Below, piece by piece: positions 16,502-25,780 of a DNA stretch of 64,000 nt (its first letter is position 1; each line of letters opens with the position of its first letter). The notes below the pieces were generated by a model, which saw only the letters and a program-made list of their open reading frames with translations, ran no database searches and was not told where the DNA came from. The stretch comes from Candidatus Poribacteria bacterium (lineage in GTDB: Bacteria > Poribacteria > WGA-4E > PCPOR2b). Made by a program: the position numbers and the translations under genes. The DNA lies in the NCBI GenBank assembly GCA_022822005.1, contig JAJECO010000035.1, positions 17,119 to 81,118 on the forward strand, in the 5' to 3' direction.

Positions 16502-19500
16502 CTATTCACCACCACCGCCGCCAGTTCGACGTGGTATGTTTTGTGATCTCATATACTCCGTGATTTCGGTAATCTTACCTTGGGAGTACGTTAACGCTCT
16601 GTTGACCTGTGTATCGCTAGGTGGAACTTCCGCATACTTACTCCACAATGCATCAAAGGAGTCAAGTGCGTCGTTATAATACTCATCATTTTCAGCCGCT
16701 AGCATCATATACGCCTCGCCAATCTGCACTAATGAAAGGTCAGCATATTTGGTGCCCGGATATGTTTTGATGATGTCTTGGAACCCAGCGATTGCTTTCT
16801 CGACAGCTTCTCTCTGTTGATCTTCAGGTGCCACTCTCGCCCGATCAAAATTGGCGGTCGCCTGAATATATACATCTGCTGAGAGGGCTCTTTTCGTATC
16901 CCGCAAGAACAGGTCGGCATTCTCTTTCGACTCTGCATTGATACCGGGTACGGCTAGTGCCTTCTCATACTGTTCGATAGCCATCGTGTAGAAGCGGATG
17001 CGGTCCTCTTCTGTCACATCAGGGAGAACCCCTTGGTTATAGTAAGTGTTGCCGATGTTGAGAAATGCCTCGGCTGCGAAGGGACTGGTTGGATAGTTCT
17101 TTGCAAGAATCTCGTTTATCTCAAAGACCTTATCCAGCCATTTCTCTTTCTCTGCTTCGTCCTCGGTATTTTTCTCTAGCAACGCATAGCAAGTTGAAAT
17201 TGCGGCAAGAGATTCCGCGGCCTGTTCATGTTGCGCATTAATGCGACGGACCTTCCCGTACTCTTCAACGGCTTTCAGGTACTGTTGACCCGCAAAGTAC
17301 GCTTCACCTGCCTGATACTGCCAGAACGGAGCCTCGTCGGCATTAGGGAATCGTTTGGCGAGGTCCATGAACACAGCCGCTGACTGCGCAAAGAAGCTAA
17401 CAGTCTTTTCAGAAAACCCTTCGTCGAAACCGAGCTGCATCCGTCCTAACTCGTAATAGGTAGGAGCAAGATAGCCCAAAACAGTCTGGACGTTTTGCAA
17501 TACATCCGCCTTTGATGAGGCGGCGAAGATACCCTTGTCCGCATATTCAGTGAATTGCTTTAGCACCGGAATCGCGCTGTTAAGGTCATCGGGAAGTTTT
17601 ATCCCCGTACCGAGCGAATAGTAGATCTGCCCGGCTGAGAAGAGCGCATTCTGAACAAATGGACTTATGGTATCATTGATCTGATCAGCTGGTGCCACAT
17701 TAGCCGCTTCAACGTAGGCGGCTGCGGCTCGTCGACTCGCGTCGATATACGGTTGCAAGTCGGTACCGGGTTTATCTGAGAAGAGTTTCCGGGCTTCGCC
17801 GAAGTACAGAAGACCGAGATTATATTGTGCAGAAACTTTCTGTGGAACCGTTTGCGCTGCTTCACGAGCGGCGACCGCTTGAGCGATTGCATCGTCCACG
17901 CGCCCCAACTTTAGGTAGAGGTCGGACCGACGAATACCACTGTCCGCCGCCATGGATTGGATGCTAGTATTAGCATCTGCACCGAAGTCATTAATCAAGG
18001 TCTCGTATGCTTGCAGTGCACTCGCAGGATCATTCAGTCTTTCTTGATAGATTAAACCCATTCGATAATAGGATTGCGCCTTGATGAGCGAATCTTTAGA
18101 AAGCTGAATCGCATTTTGATAGTTGAGCAGCGAATCATCATACTGCTTGAGATGCTCGTCCTGAGCATACGCTATAGAGAAGTAGGAACGCCCTTTCTGA
18201 TCATCATCATCTGTATTCTGAATCACATACTGATATTCTCGCACGGCTGCGGCATGATCACCAACAGCGGTATTTAGATCTGCGAGACGGGTATGTGCTT
18301 GACGAATCAAATCCTGTCGGGGTTTATCCTCTGTTTGTCCTTCATAGGAAGTGGTCTGCCGAAACGCCGCAATTGCTCCCTTGCTATCATTCAGCGCATG
18401 CTTTGCCAAGCCTACCGTGTAATTGGCACTGATCGCCGCATCGACATCGGGATTTTTTTCAATAACTTGCATTGCGGTATTTACAGCATTCTGGTATGCA
18501 AGCTGTTGGGCACCTTCATCTGTGCTGCTTTGGCCAATCTGGTAGTAGCAAACAGATGCCTGATACAACGCATTCGTCACAAGTTCATTATTCGGGAACA
18601 TCTGAACGAATGCTTGGTATTCAGCGAGGGCTTTTTCGTGGTCGCCGTCACCATAGTACAGGTGTCCAATTTTCAATTGTGCTCGCGAACGAGAATCTTC
18701 TGGCGCGCCGGTATTTTGAGCAATACGCCTCAGACTTGCAATAAGTTCGGCTTTCTCCTCTTCAGAGTCAAGCCCCTGTTTTTCAATGGCAGTTGCTTTG
18801 ACTAGGTCGATGTGACCCAAAGTCTTTTGGACTATGGTGTTATCACTGCCGCCATGTGTTTCGTAAGCAGTATCGGCAACTTCCAACACTTTTGGCCACA
18901 CACTTGTATTGCCAGCTAGTGCCATGTCACGGTAAGCGAGTGCTAATCCATAATAAGACTCAACCGCATTTGGACTATCCGGATAGTCGGCAATAGATTT
19001 CTCGAATGAGGCAACAGATTTGTCTAAGAGCGCTGCATCGTCGGAAGCTGCTTTCGCCGCTTTGTAGTAACAAAGTCCGACAAGATACTGTGCGTCGTCG
19101 GCGTATTCGCCAGTTGGGTTACCTGCAACGACGTTTTCGTATTCGACCGCTGCTTCGGCAAATCGTTCCTCGGAGCGCAGCAAGTCTGCCAGCTTAATTT
19201 CCGCGAGGGATCGGTTGTCCGTATCCAAAGCGTCCATTATCGACTGATAATGCGCCACAGCCTCGCTGTTCTTGCCTTCTTTGACAAGACTTTGTGCGAT
19301 TAACAACTGTGCCCGTTGATAATTCTCACTTTCTGGGAGAATTGCTTTGTAAAGATCGCGTGCTTGCCCCCACGCATTCAGTTTTTCGTGAGAGAGCGCC
19401 TGATTCATCACACATGCCTCGACCTGCATTGGACGTTGCGGGAAGTCATCATAGCGCCCCTGTTCGACGCCGTCGAGGAAGGTGCCACTTTCTCCGCCCT

Positions 19501-21196
19501 GAATCTCTGGTCCCTTGAACTTATCTATTGCTTGTTGATAGGCACTTACAGCGTTCTGGAGCAGGGCGTCGTTAAATACTGCGCCTGCATCGCCTTCGCG
19601 GTAACCCTCCGGCTTGGCAGCTTCGTAGTATGCACGTGCTTCCTGAAATTTTCCAATCAGTTTAATTAAGTGAAATTTCGGAAAATCACGATACTCCCAA
19701 AGTTTGGCGTATTCCGCAGCTGCGTCTTCATACTGCTTAAAGTCATTAAATTTCAGATCAGCAAATCTCAACTGAACTTCAGCAGCGAGAAGGTCAAGCT
19801 CATTATCCATGCGGTTTTTATCGATAAATTCCCTCGCGAGGGTTTCAAGTTCATCCTTCCGCCCAAGTGCGTTCAATGCCCAGATGGCTCCATAGAGTGA
19901 ATGGGATGCAACCGGGTCTGCTGGGAAGTCATCGACAGCTTTTTGATACCACATAAGTGCTTCTTCATAAGATGCGTTTGCCGCATCTGTTTGACCATCA
20001 TCCTTCAGATCAGAAGCGAGCTTATAGTTTGATTCTCCCATCTGGTAGGTGACATAGGGGATAAAATCGGTCTCTTCGGGATGCTCGTCTAGCACACGCT
20101 GATACGCGACAGCCGCGTCGCTCCAACCTGATGACTTAAAGTAACTGTCGGCAATACCCAGTTTCGCCTCACTAATAAAATCACATTCCGGGTACTCTTC
20201 AAGCAGTGTATTGTATGATTCAACTGCGTTTGGGTAGTCTTGCTGTTCGTAGTAGGTACGACCAATAGTCACCTGAATTTCTGCTTGCAGGTCTCGATCG
20301 TCCGTATTCTGCAAAGCGAGTTCATAGTTGACTCGCGCGTTATCATAGTCCTTCTGTTTTGAGTAAATTGCGCCTATGTCAAAATAGGCAGCGGTTACAT
20401 AACCACTTGTTGGGTGTTCCGTGATAAATTGGGTGTATCTGCCGATTGCCTCTTCATCACGGGCAAGTTGGTTCAAACAGAAAGCGGCTTTGTACATCGC
20501 CTCGGCTTGCAGGTCTACGAAGGTTTTAAATTCTTCGGTAGCGAGTTTATCAAATTCTGGGTACGCTTGTTCGTAATTCTTCTCGTTCAGGAAGGATTGT
20601 GCAATTAGGTGTTGTGCGTCATCTTTGAACTCTGAGTTTGGAAACCCGTCCAGTACCTCTTTATACGCTCGGCGTGCTGCGTCATATTTTTGCAGTTTAT
20701 AATTAAGCTGCCCAATTGCATACCAAGCATTTTCGACGAACAGACTATTGGGAAAGTTCTCAATTAGTGTGTGAAACTTTGGTTCGGCGAGTTCAAATTT
20801 TTCTTGTTTGTAGAGGACGTGTCCCCATAAATAGGTTAAGCCCTCCTGATGTTTCGGGACAGTAGCATTCGGCGCAACTTTTTCAATCTGCTCGATTGCA
20901 TTGTCATAGTAGGTAATATCACCGCTCTGCTCAGCCCATTTAGAGTAATTAACAGCAATTTTGTAATTCGCAAGTGTCGGGAAGTCTTTATCAATAACTT
21001 CAGTCTTGACCCCCCATTTGACAGATTCTTCAAGGGCTGCATTGTATTTTCCAATTGACCCTTCGTAATCATTTTGACTGTAGAGTTGCTCAGCTTCGTT
21101 ATAGAGTCGCTCGACCTTTTTAGAACTGCCTGCCGGCCAAAACAGAACGACAGCTAAAGCTACTGCGGCGAGGCCACCTAAAAGTTTCGGATTCAT
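16502..21196 (-). CDS. giant membrane-anchored tetratricopeptide-repeat protein
   Basis: A 1564-residue protein made almost wholly of TPR repeats. It starts with one hydrophobic helix (about 6-22) and a Lys-Lys stop, so it is probably anchored in the inner membrane with the TPR array in the periplasm. Repeats of the A-x3-Y/F-x-L-G/A form continue to the end, for example YAIGQLNYKLQKYDAARRAY and AYFDIGAIYSKQKDYDNARV. They resemble the YbgF/BamD type of TPR. The last residues are RRTGGGGGE. AAGGAG lies six bases before the ATG, and a terminator follows. It is downstream of a sigma/anti-sigma pair, which suggests envelope-related control, but the 180-base gap leaves this open. Confidence 0.85.
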   Translation of the reverse strand: MNPKLLGGLAAVALAVVLFWPAGSSKKVERLYNEAEQLYSQNDYEGSIGKYNAALEESVKWGVKTEVIDKDFPTLANYKIAVNYSKWAEQSGDITYYDNAIEQIEKVAPNATVPKHQEGLTYLWGHVLYKQEKFELAEPKFHTLIENFPNSLFVENAWYAIGQLNYKLQKYDAARRAYKEVLDGFPNSEFKDDAQHLIAQSFLNEKNYEQAYPEFDKLATEEFKTFVDLQAEAMYKAAFCLNQLARDEEAIGRYTQFITEHPTSGYVTAAYFDIGAIYSKQKDYDNARVNYELALQNTDDRDLQAEIQVTIGRTYYEQQDYPNAVESYNTLLEEYPECDFISEAKLGIADSYFKSSGWSDAAVAYQRVLDEHPEETDFIPYVTYQMGESNYKLASDLKDDGQTDAANASYEEALMWYQKAVDDFPADPVASHSLYGAIWALNALGRKDELETLAREFIDKNRMDNELDLLAAEVQLRFADLKFNDFKQYEDAAAEYAKLWEYRDFPKFHLIKLIGKFQEARAYYEAAKPEGYREGDAGAVFNDALLQNAVSAYQQAIDKFKGPEIQGGESGTFLDGVEQGRYDDFPQRPMQVEACVMNQALSHEKLNAWGQARDLYKAILPESENYQRAQLLIAQSLVKEGKNSEAVAHYQSIMDALDTDNRSLAEIKLADLLRSEERFAEAAVEYENVVAGNPTGEYADDAQYLVGLCYYKAAKAASDDAALLDKSVASFEKSIADYPDSPNAVESYYGLALAYRDMALAGNTSVWPKVLEVADTAYETHGGSDNTIVQKTLGHIDLVKATAIEKQGLDSEEEKAELIASLRRIAQNTGAPEDSRSRAQLKIGHLYYGDGDHEKALAEYQAFVQMFPNNELVTNALYQASVCYYQIGQSSTDEGAQQLAYQNAVNTAMQVIEKNPDVDAAISANYTVGLAKHALNDSKGAIAAFRQTTSYEGQTEDKPRQDLIRQAHTRLADLNTAVGDHAAAVREYQYVIQNTDDDDQKGRSYFSIAYAQDEHLKQYDDSLLNYQNAIQLSKDSLIKAQSYYRMGLIYQERLNDPASALQAYETLINDFGADANTSIQSMAADSGIRRSDLYLKLGRVDDAIAQAVAAREAAQTVPQKVSAQYNLGLLYFGEARKLFSDKPGTDLQPYIDASRRAAAAYVEAANVAPADQINDTISPFVQNALFSAGQIYYSLGTGIKLPDDLNSAIPVLKQFTEYADKGIFAASSKADVLQNVQTVLGYLAPTYYELGRMQLGFDEGFSEKTVSFFAQSAAVFMDLAKRFPNADEAPFWQYQAGEAYFAGQQYLKAVEEYGKVRRINAQHEQAAESLAAISTCYALLEKNTEDEAEKEKWLDKVFEINEILAKNYPTSPFAAEAFLNIGNTYYNQGVLPDVTEEDRIRFYTMAIEQYEKALAVPGINAESKENADLFLRDTKRALSADVYIQATANFDRARVAPEDQQREAVEKAIAGFQDIIKTYPGTKYADLSLVQIGEAYMMLAAENDEYYNDALDSFDALWSKYAEVPPSDTQVNRALTYSQGKITEITEYMRSQNIPRRTGGGGGE

Positions 21197-21250
21197 TAGA
21201 GCTCCTTTCGGATAATAGTTAGGAGGGGTTGTTAAACTGAAATACTCCCC

Positions 21251-21347
21251 TCACCCCAACGGGGATTTTAAGTTAGGGAACGCAGATCCGCGTTCTGCAC
21301 GGAAAATCGTAGCATATTTTTGTAAGTAACACAAGTTTTTTGTTGGA
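21251..21347. repeat. structured dispersed repeat, copy 1
   Basis: About 97 bases with two small stems: CCCC-AAC-GGGG and GAACGC-AGATCC-GCGTTC. It then continues AAAATCGTAGCATATTTTTG and ACACAAG-TTTTTTG. A diverged copy occurs at 24526-24620 with the same order of blocks, and the stems are kept while the loops differ. Both copies lie between - strand genes. Confidence 0.65.
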
Positions 21348-21376
21348 CTTCAGATGGAAACCAACTTTCTATATAG

Positions 21377-22297
21377 TTAAAGTTTGACAGAATCGTAAAC
21401 TTCGGTGATTGAGAAACTAGGTAAAGGCACATTCATCAACATCTCAACAACACCATTCAGTGAGCGATTGTTACTCCAACCAATTTCCGCCGAAGCAGGA
21501 ATAGCTACCACACCTAAGGGTTGTGAAAAATCTTCTTTCGCAGCAATTGATTCGGGACTTGATAACTGGGCAACGGTCATCAGGTCGGGGGAAACATCAT
21601 CGATTGTCATGGCTTTGAACGTATCGCTCTCGTTAGCGACACTGCTATCACTAACAGGATCTAATTGGTAGCCCTCCCACCTTGACAATTCTGCAAGTGA
21701 TTCAATAACGTCATTCTCTTCATCTATATTTTGTTCACTCTGAACAACACGTTCAGGGAGTGTCTGTGCCGTTGCAGCGAGTCGTTCCCGGTTACTGATC
21801 AGCTGTCGATTTTCCCCTTCCTTTGGAGGAGAGGTCGGCTGGACTTTCACGACCTGTGACAAGTTTACAGTGTCAGAACGGTCTTGCTGCTCTTGGGATT
21901 GGAAGGATTGATATGCAGACAAACCGATAAGAATGAGAAGCAGCATCCACGCATAAGCAGGAGCCTGTTTAACCCAACCCATAAACTGATGTAAAAACTC
22001 TTGGAACCTGTAAGCAGTTGCTCGAGAAAACGCGGCGGCCTCCCCCCATACAGGGCGAGTACGTTTCTCAATCAGCCGCTGCAACTGCTCCCCAAACTGA
22101 TCGTAGTAACCCTCTGGCGGCTGTGGAGGGGCATGAACACGAAGCAGTGCCTCTGTCCGTCGCAAAGATTTCAATTCAAGTCGGCAATCCCGACAAAATC
22201 GCAGATGTTGCCCCACGATTATGGTTTGCCGAGCAGAAAGTGTGTAGTCTATATAATCAGACAAGCACCGCTGAATTGAACGACATTGAGGTTTCAT
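21377..22297 (-). CDS. anti-sigma factor with zinc-finger domain and one membrane helix
   Basis: A 306-residue protein. The N-terminus carries a zf-HC2 anti-sigma motif His31-x3-Cys35-x2-Cys38 (HLRFCRDC). After a linker comes one transmembrane helix (about 112-131, WMLLLILIGLSAY), and then about 170 residues of predicted periplasmic domain ending VPLPSFSITEVYDSVKL. The gene starts 68 bases after the sigma factor stop on the same strand, the standard arrangement for an ECF sigma and its cognate anti-sigma. It would hold the sigma factor at the membrane until an envelope signal releases it. The signal-sensing domain has no recognised family. Confidence 0.85.
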   Translation of the reverse strand: MKPQCRSIQRCLSDYIDYTLSARQTIIVGQHLRFCRDCRLELKSLRRTEALLRVHAPPQPPEGYYDQFGEQLQRLIEKRTRPVWGEAAAFSRATAYRFQEFLHQFMGWVKQAPAYAWMLLLILIGLSAYQSFQSQEQQDRSDTVNLSQVVKVQPTSPPKEGENRQLISNRERLAATAQTLPERVVQSEQNIDEENDVIESLAELSRWEGYQLDPVSDSSVANESDTFKAMTIDDVSPDLMTVAQLSSPESIAAKEDFSQPLGVVAIPASAEIGWSNNRSLNGVVEMLMNVPLPSFSITEVYDSVKL

Positions 22298-22365
22298 GTT
22301 TTCCTCGCTATATCTATACTACATACCAAGGCAAATTGCGCAACAACTTGGGTACACTTGTGGTT

Positions 22366-22971
22366 TTAGTTATCTTTTGTTGTTAAAGGAAAGTCTGTTG
22401 CCTCCACATAAGGCTTCAACAAATCTTTCAATTTATGCCTAGCGTAATACAAACGGGAACGCACTGTCCCCTCGGAGCAGTTGAGAATTGAAGCAATTTC
22501 TGGATGCGTCAGACCTTCAAATTCGTAAAGAATAACAACGGTTCTTTGCTTGAGTGGCAAGCTATTTATCGCTTGGGTGACCCATCGTTGCCGCTCTTTT
22601 CTTTCAAGATTTAGGTGAGGATTATTTGCTAAATCTGTAGCGCGTCTCAGATCCGGATGAATCTCCGCTTCGTTAGTGCCTGAAAGCGGCGATTCACGAC
22701 GGCGCTCTCGACGTTTGACAAGATTCGTGGCGTGATTGACGACAATACGATAAAGCCACGTTTCGAAAGCAGCGTCCTTGCGAAAGCTGTGAATAGATTC
22801 GTATACTTTCAGAAACGTATCTTGCATGACATCATTCGCGTCTTCATGGTTTTTTGTGATCTGAACCGCGACCCGATAAACGAGCCGTTTGTACTTTTCA
22901 ACCAGAATCGCCAGTGCTGCCATGTCTCCTTCACGGAGTTCATCAATAAGCAACGTTTCGATTCGTTCCAC
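22366..22971 (-). CDS. ECF-type RNA polymerase sigma factor
   Basis: A 201-residue group 4 sigma-70. Region 2 covers about residues 18-91 (YRVAVQITKNHEDANDVMQD, then FRKDAAFETWLYRIVVNHA). Region 4 covers about 133-186 with the helix-turn-helix LPLKQRTVVILYEFEGLTHP and CSEGTVRSRLYYAR. It belongs to the SigW/RpoE-like group. The start is GTG at 22971 with GGGAG upstream. It is followed by its anti-sigma gene. A TGAAC-18-GTCTAA sequence upstream resembles an ECF promoter, so it may control its own transcription. Confidence 0.9.
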   Translation of the reverse strand: MERIETLLIDELREGDMAALAILVEKYKRLVYRVAVQITKNHEDANDVMQDTFLKVYESIHSFRKDAAFETWLYRIVVNHATNLVKRRERRRESPLSGTNEAEIHPDLRRATDLANNPHLNLERKERQRWVTQAINSLPLKQRTVVILYEFEGLTHPEIASILNCSEGTVRSRLYYARHKLKDLLKPYVEATDFPLTTKDN

Positions 22972-23006
22972 AGAACTTTCTCCCTGATTTTGTTGCTTTC
23001 AACTGT

Positions 23007-23035
23007 TTAGACAACTGAACCTCAAGAACCGTTCA
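23007..23035 (-). promoter_or_regulatory. possible ECF-type promoter of the sigma/anti-sigma operon
   Basis: On the - strand TGAAC (23031-23035) is followed after 18 bases by GTCTAA (23007-23012), similar to the -35 GAAC and -10 CGTCTAA elements used by many ECF sigma factors. It lies about 36 bases before the GTG start, suggesting autoregulation. Confidence 0.35.
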
Positions 23036-23180
23036 AAAAATTTGATAAATTTTCATATCTGTTAGAAATTCCTCCGAATGAATTCATTTTATCAGATTTC
23101 GTATTCCTTGTAAAGTCCTTTGGTGGTAATTTTCCTGACAAACTTGTATGGAACTTGTATGGTTTGAAAATTCTAAACGT

Positions 23181-23221
23181 AAAAAAAGGGCAACATGCCT
23201 ATGACACGTTGCCCTTTTTTT
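23181..23221 (-). terminator. intrinsic terminator after the Ig-like lipoprotein gene
   Basis: AAAAAAAGGGCAAC pairs with GTTGCCCTTTTTTT across a loop of about 13 bases. T runs on both strands make it able to act in both directions. It lies about 30 bases after the stop at 23253 of the - strand lipoprotein gene. Confidence 0.85.
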
Positions 23222-23252
23222 AAACATTAAAACCGAAAATAGAAAGGTTTAT

Positions 23253-23990
23253 TTACTCTTTCGGTTTGGTGACGAAGGTAATCGACGCTGGTGCGCCATT
23301 ACCGGAGCCGTCCTTGACATCGATTTCAACCTTGTAGGTTGTCTCGTTGGCAAGCTCTTGTCCTGCAACCGCAGTCAATGTTGCTGTTTGACCGCCCACG
23401 TTCGCAATCCAATTCAGGTCAGCGCCAGCTTCGTCAGTCAGCTTAATGGTTCCGTTGACGGCTTCGTCGAAGTCAAACCGGAAGCCACCTGCATTGATCG
23501 GTGCGGGGTCAACATCTGCATCCCCATCTGCCACCGTACCACTTGTAATGACAGGAGCTTCTACGTCTGGGTCATCAACGGTGTAAGGACCAACCGCCTG
23601 AGAACCGGTGGAGCCGTCTCGGTTTGTCCACTCGACGTTCAGAGTTGCGGACCCTTGCGCCAAGGCAGGAGATGCCGTCCAATTGAGACCAGATCCGGTG
23701 GCAGCAGCACCATTGACTGTCGCCGCGGTGACGCCCTGATCAAACGTCAGTGAGAATTGCTGGTTTGACGGAACGGTGGCACCAGCAGCTGGATCTACCA
23801 TGACCGATGTCGCAGGAGGTGGACCTGCATCATCGTCATCATCATCATTTGTTGTTGTACCAGTACCAGTGTCATTATCATCATCATTATTGCCATCGCC
23901 ACCACAACCGGTGACCATGAAGGCAACAAACATGATGGATATTATAAGGGCTAGTACGCCCCAGAATTTGTGCTGCGTGAGTTGATACAT
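23253..23990 (-). CDS. lipoprotein with Asp-rich linker and Ig-like (Big_5-type) domains
   Basis: A 245-residue lipoprotein. The signal sequence ends in the lipobox MVTGC with Cys29 as the lipidated residue. A low-complexity Asp/Asn/Thr linker follows (DGNNDDDNDTGTGTTTNDDD), encoded by GAT/TCA-type triplet runs. Then come an Ig-like domain (about 60-140) and a Big_5-type domain (about 145-245), with SGTVADGDADVDPAPIN and ETTYKVEIDVKD as its typical phrases. It is probably a surface or periplasm-facing structural protein. ATG at 23990 has CAGGAG upstream and is preferred over a TTG at 24020. A strong terminator follows. Confidence 0.8.
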   Translation of the reverse strand: MYQLTQHKFWGVLALIISIMFVAFMVTGCGGDGNNDDDNDTGTGTTTNDDDDDDAGPPPATSVMVDPAAGATVPSNQQFSLTFDQGVTAATVNGAAATGSGLNWTASPALAQGSATLNVEWTNRDGSTGSQAVGPYTVDDPDVEAPVITSGTVADGDADVDPAPINAGGFRFDFDEAVNGTIKLTDEAGADLNWIANVGGQTATLTAVAGQELANETTYKVEIDVKDGSGNGAPASITFVTKPKE

Positions 23991-24525
23991 TTGTTTCGTG
24001 TCTCCTGTTGTTTGCCGCAACTCATTTTTCGTATGCTAAGGTTTATGAATCTTATGTCAGATGAACTTTATGTGCTTCTCGTTTTTGCGAGAGCCCCCTA
24101 AGTCCAATTGACTCCGTTCTGGCAAGAGTGAGTTGCGACTGAAAAGTGGTAACTTGCTTCCAACGAAGCCAGACATCAAAAGCATTCACAAAGTGGTCAT
24201 TTGACCTTTGCGTCTCTACTCGCGGTAACCTTCTCATACTTTCGAAAAGCTTCCCGCGTGTGGCCACAACGCAGGTTAAACGTTGTTTCTCCATTTAGCC
24301 TATCAAACTTTGTGATTTTTGTAAAGAGAAATCTTCACATTTTTTTTCAAATTTTGATTACTAAATGTTTGATGGGCGATATTCTACCAAACTTTGCAAA
24401 AAAAGTAAAGTGAAAAAAAACGAAAAAAGGCAATATTATCGACAACATCATCTAAATCAACATACTTAACTGTCTAGATTCGTGGTAATTGGCTTCGTGT
24501 ATCCCATATACGAAGTCAACATTTA
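23991..24525. other. gene-free AT-rich stretch
   Basis: No supported gene on either strand. The part at 24300-24440 is very AT-rich with A and T runs, and CAAACTTTG occurs twice (near 24304 and 24389). It probably contains the promoter region of the lipoprotein gene (- strand). Confidence 0.4.
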
Positions 24526-24620
24526 TCACCCCATTGGGGTAGTAGGTTAGCGAACGCCAAATTTGCGTTCCGTATAAAAATCGCAGCATATTTTCGTAAG
24601 AAGCACAAGCTTTTTGCTGA
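24526..24620. repeat. structured dispersed repeat, copy 2
   Basis: The diverged partner of the repeat at 21251-21347. It shows CCCC-ATT-GGGG, GAACGC-CAAATTT-GCGTTC, then AAAATCGCAGCATATTTTCG and CACAAGCTTTTTG in the same order. The stem bases are conserved and the loops are not. Confidence 0.65.
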
Positions 24621-24728
24621 AAAGCAGGAGGTGGCAGTCCACAACCCTGGTGTAGAGAAACGGAACTCAGCCCCACAATTAAAGTAGTTTGTTTACCTCA
24701 TCAGGCACGAAGCCCAACTATATTACTC

Positions 24729-25667
24729 TTAGAAGAGATCCATTTGCTCTCCCGTAAGTTGTGCGGATTGAATTTTTTCTACACAGTCAGGATCCGACAA
24801 AACATCAACGACTTTATCCAGCTGACCTGGCGAGATAGGATAGGCTCCCTGCTGAATGAGTCTGCGTGGTCCTTCACTTAGTCGAGAATGCCCCTTCCAA
24901 TTACAGGCAAACACAAGACGCCCCTGCTCCAAAGCAAACTCTGCCGTGCGAATTGCGCCGCCGTTTTCTTTCGATTCAATAACGATAGTCGCTATTGCCA
25001 ATCCACTGATGAGCCGATTCCGAAGGATAAGATTGGCGGGTGTTGGCTGGGTCGTAAAAGCGTGTTCGGAAAAAAGTGCGCCGTTCTCACGTATCCGATC
25101 TGCGAGTTCTCGGTTTTCGCTCGGGTAGATCGAAAGTAGATCGGTTCCTACGATGCCAATAGTTGTACCATTGGCAGATAATGCTCCTAAGTGTGCAGAG
25201 GTATCTATCCCTTTGGCCAGTCCACTAACGATCATCAGGCCCGCTTGAGCAAGACGCCTTGAAAGTTCAAGGGTCGTTAGAATTCCTGATTGTGTGGGAT
25301 CCGTTGCGCCAACAATAGCGACGGTTTTCTCACTGACTTCAGATAAATTTCCTTTTTTGCAAAGGATGGCTGGGGCGTTTGGGATTTCCTTAAGTTGTGA
25401 CGGATAATTTTCCTCTTCAACGCAGAGAATATCAATACCGCGACTTTTGAACCACTTAATGTGGCGGCGGAATTCAGCAACCCGTACCCTCGCCTTTAGG
25501 ATCCGCGTTGCCAGCAGCGGGTTAAATAGTGGCATCCTCGCGATCTCGGAGAGTTCTGCATCAAAGATAGCCTCAATTGTCCCGAAACGATTGAGCAAAC
25601 GCTTAATTCGCATTGGTCCCACGCCGTCAACTGACGCGAGGGCGAACCAAAATTCTTGTCCGGACAT
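24729..25667 (-). CDS. dprA: DNA-processing protein DprA
   Basis: A 312-residue cytosolic protein that loads RecA onto single-stranded DNA taken up in transformation. It begins with a helix-hairpin-helix/SAM-like region (GVGPMRIKRLLNRFG, about 14-28). The Rossmann core follows: YPSQLKEIPNAPAIL, VAIVGATDPT, MIVSGLAKGIDTSAHLGAL, GTTIGIVGTDLLSIYPSENR, and FSEHAFTTQPTPANLILRNR. The usual C-terminal winged-helix domain is missing or very reduced, as in many phyla. It stands apart from other competence genes in this window. Presence suggests natural DNA uptake or phage/plasmid processing. Confidence 0.95.
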   Translation of the reverse strand: MSGQEFWFALASVDGVGPMRIKRLLNRFGTIEAIFDAELSEIARMPLFNPLLATRILKARVRVAEFRRHIKWFKSRGIDILCVEEENYPSQLKEIPNAPAILCKKGNLSEVSEKTVAIVGATDPTQSGILTTLELSRRLAQAGLMIVSGLAKGIDTSAHLGALSANGTTIGIVGTDLLSIYPSENRELADRIRENGALFSEHAFTTQPTPANLILRNRLISGLAIATIVIESKENGGAIRTAEFALEQGRLVFACNWKGHSRLSEGPRRLIQQGAYPISPGQLDKVVDVLSDPDCVEKIQSAQLTGEQMDLF

Positions 25668-25780
25668 AATCCATTGTCAGCCGTAGTGTTTTGCCTTCAA
25701 TCGCGTAACATTAGGTTGAAGGGAAACACTATTGATATTAATAATGTCAGAAATTTTGTAATAATTCGGAGTGGAGAAAT

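Noticed and set aside
18293..18805. A 170-residue + strand open frame inside the TPR gene
   Set aside because: It lies wholly within the antisense of the 1564-residue TPR gene and has no start signal or motifs.
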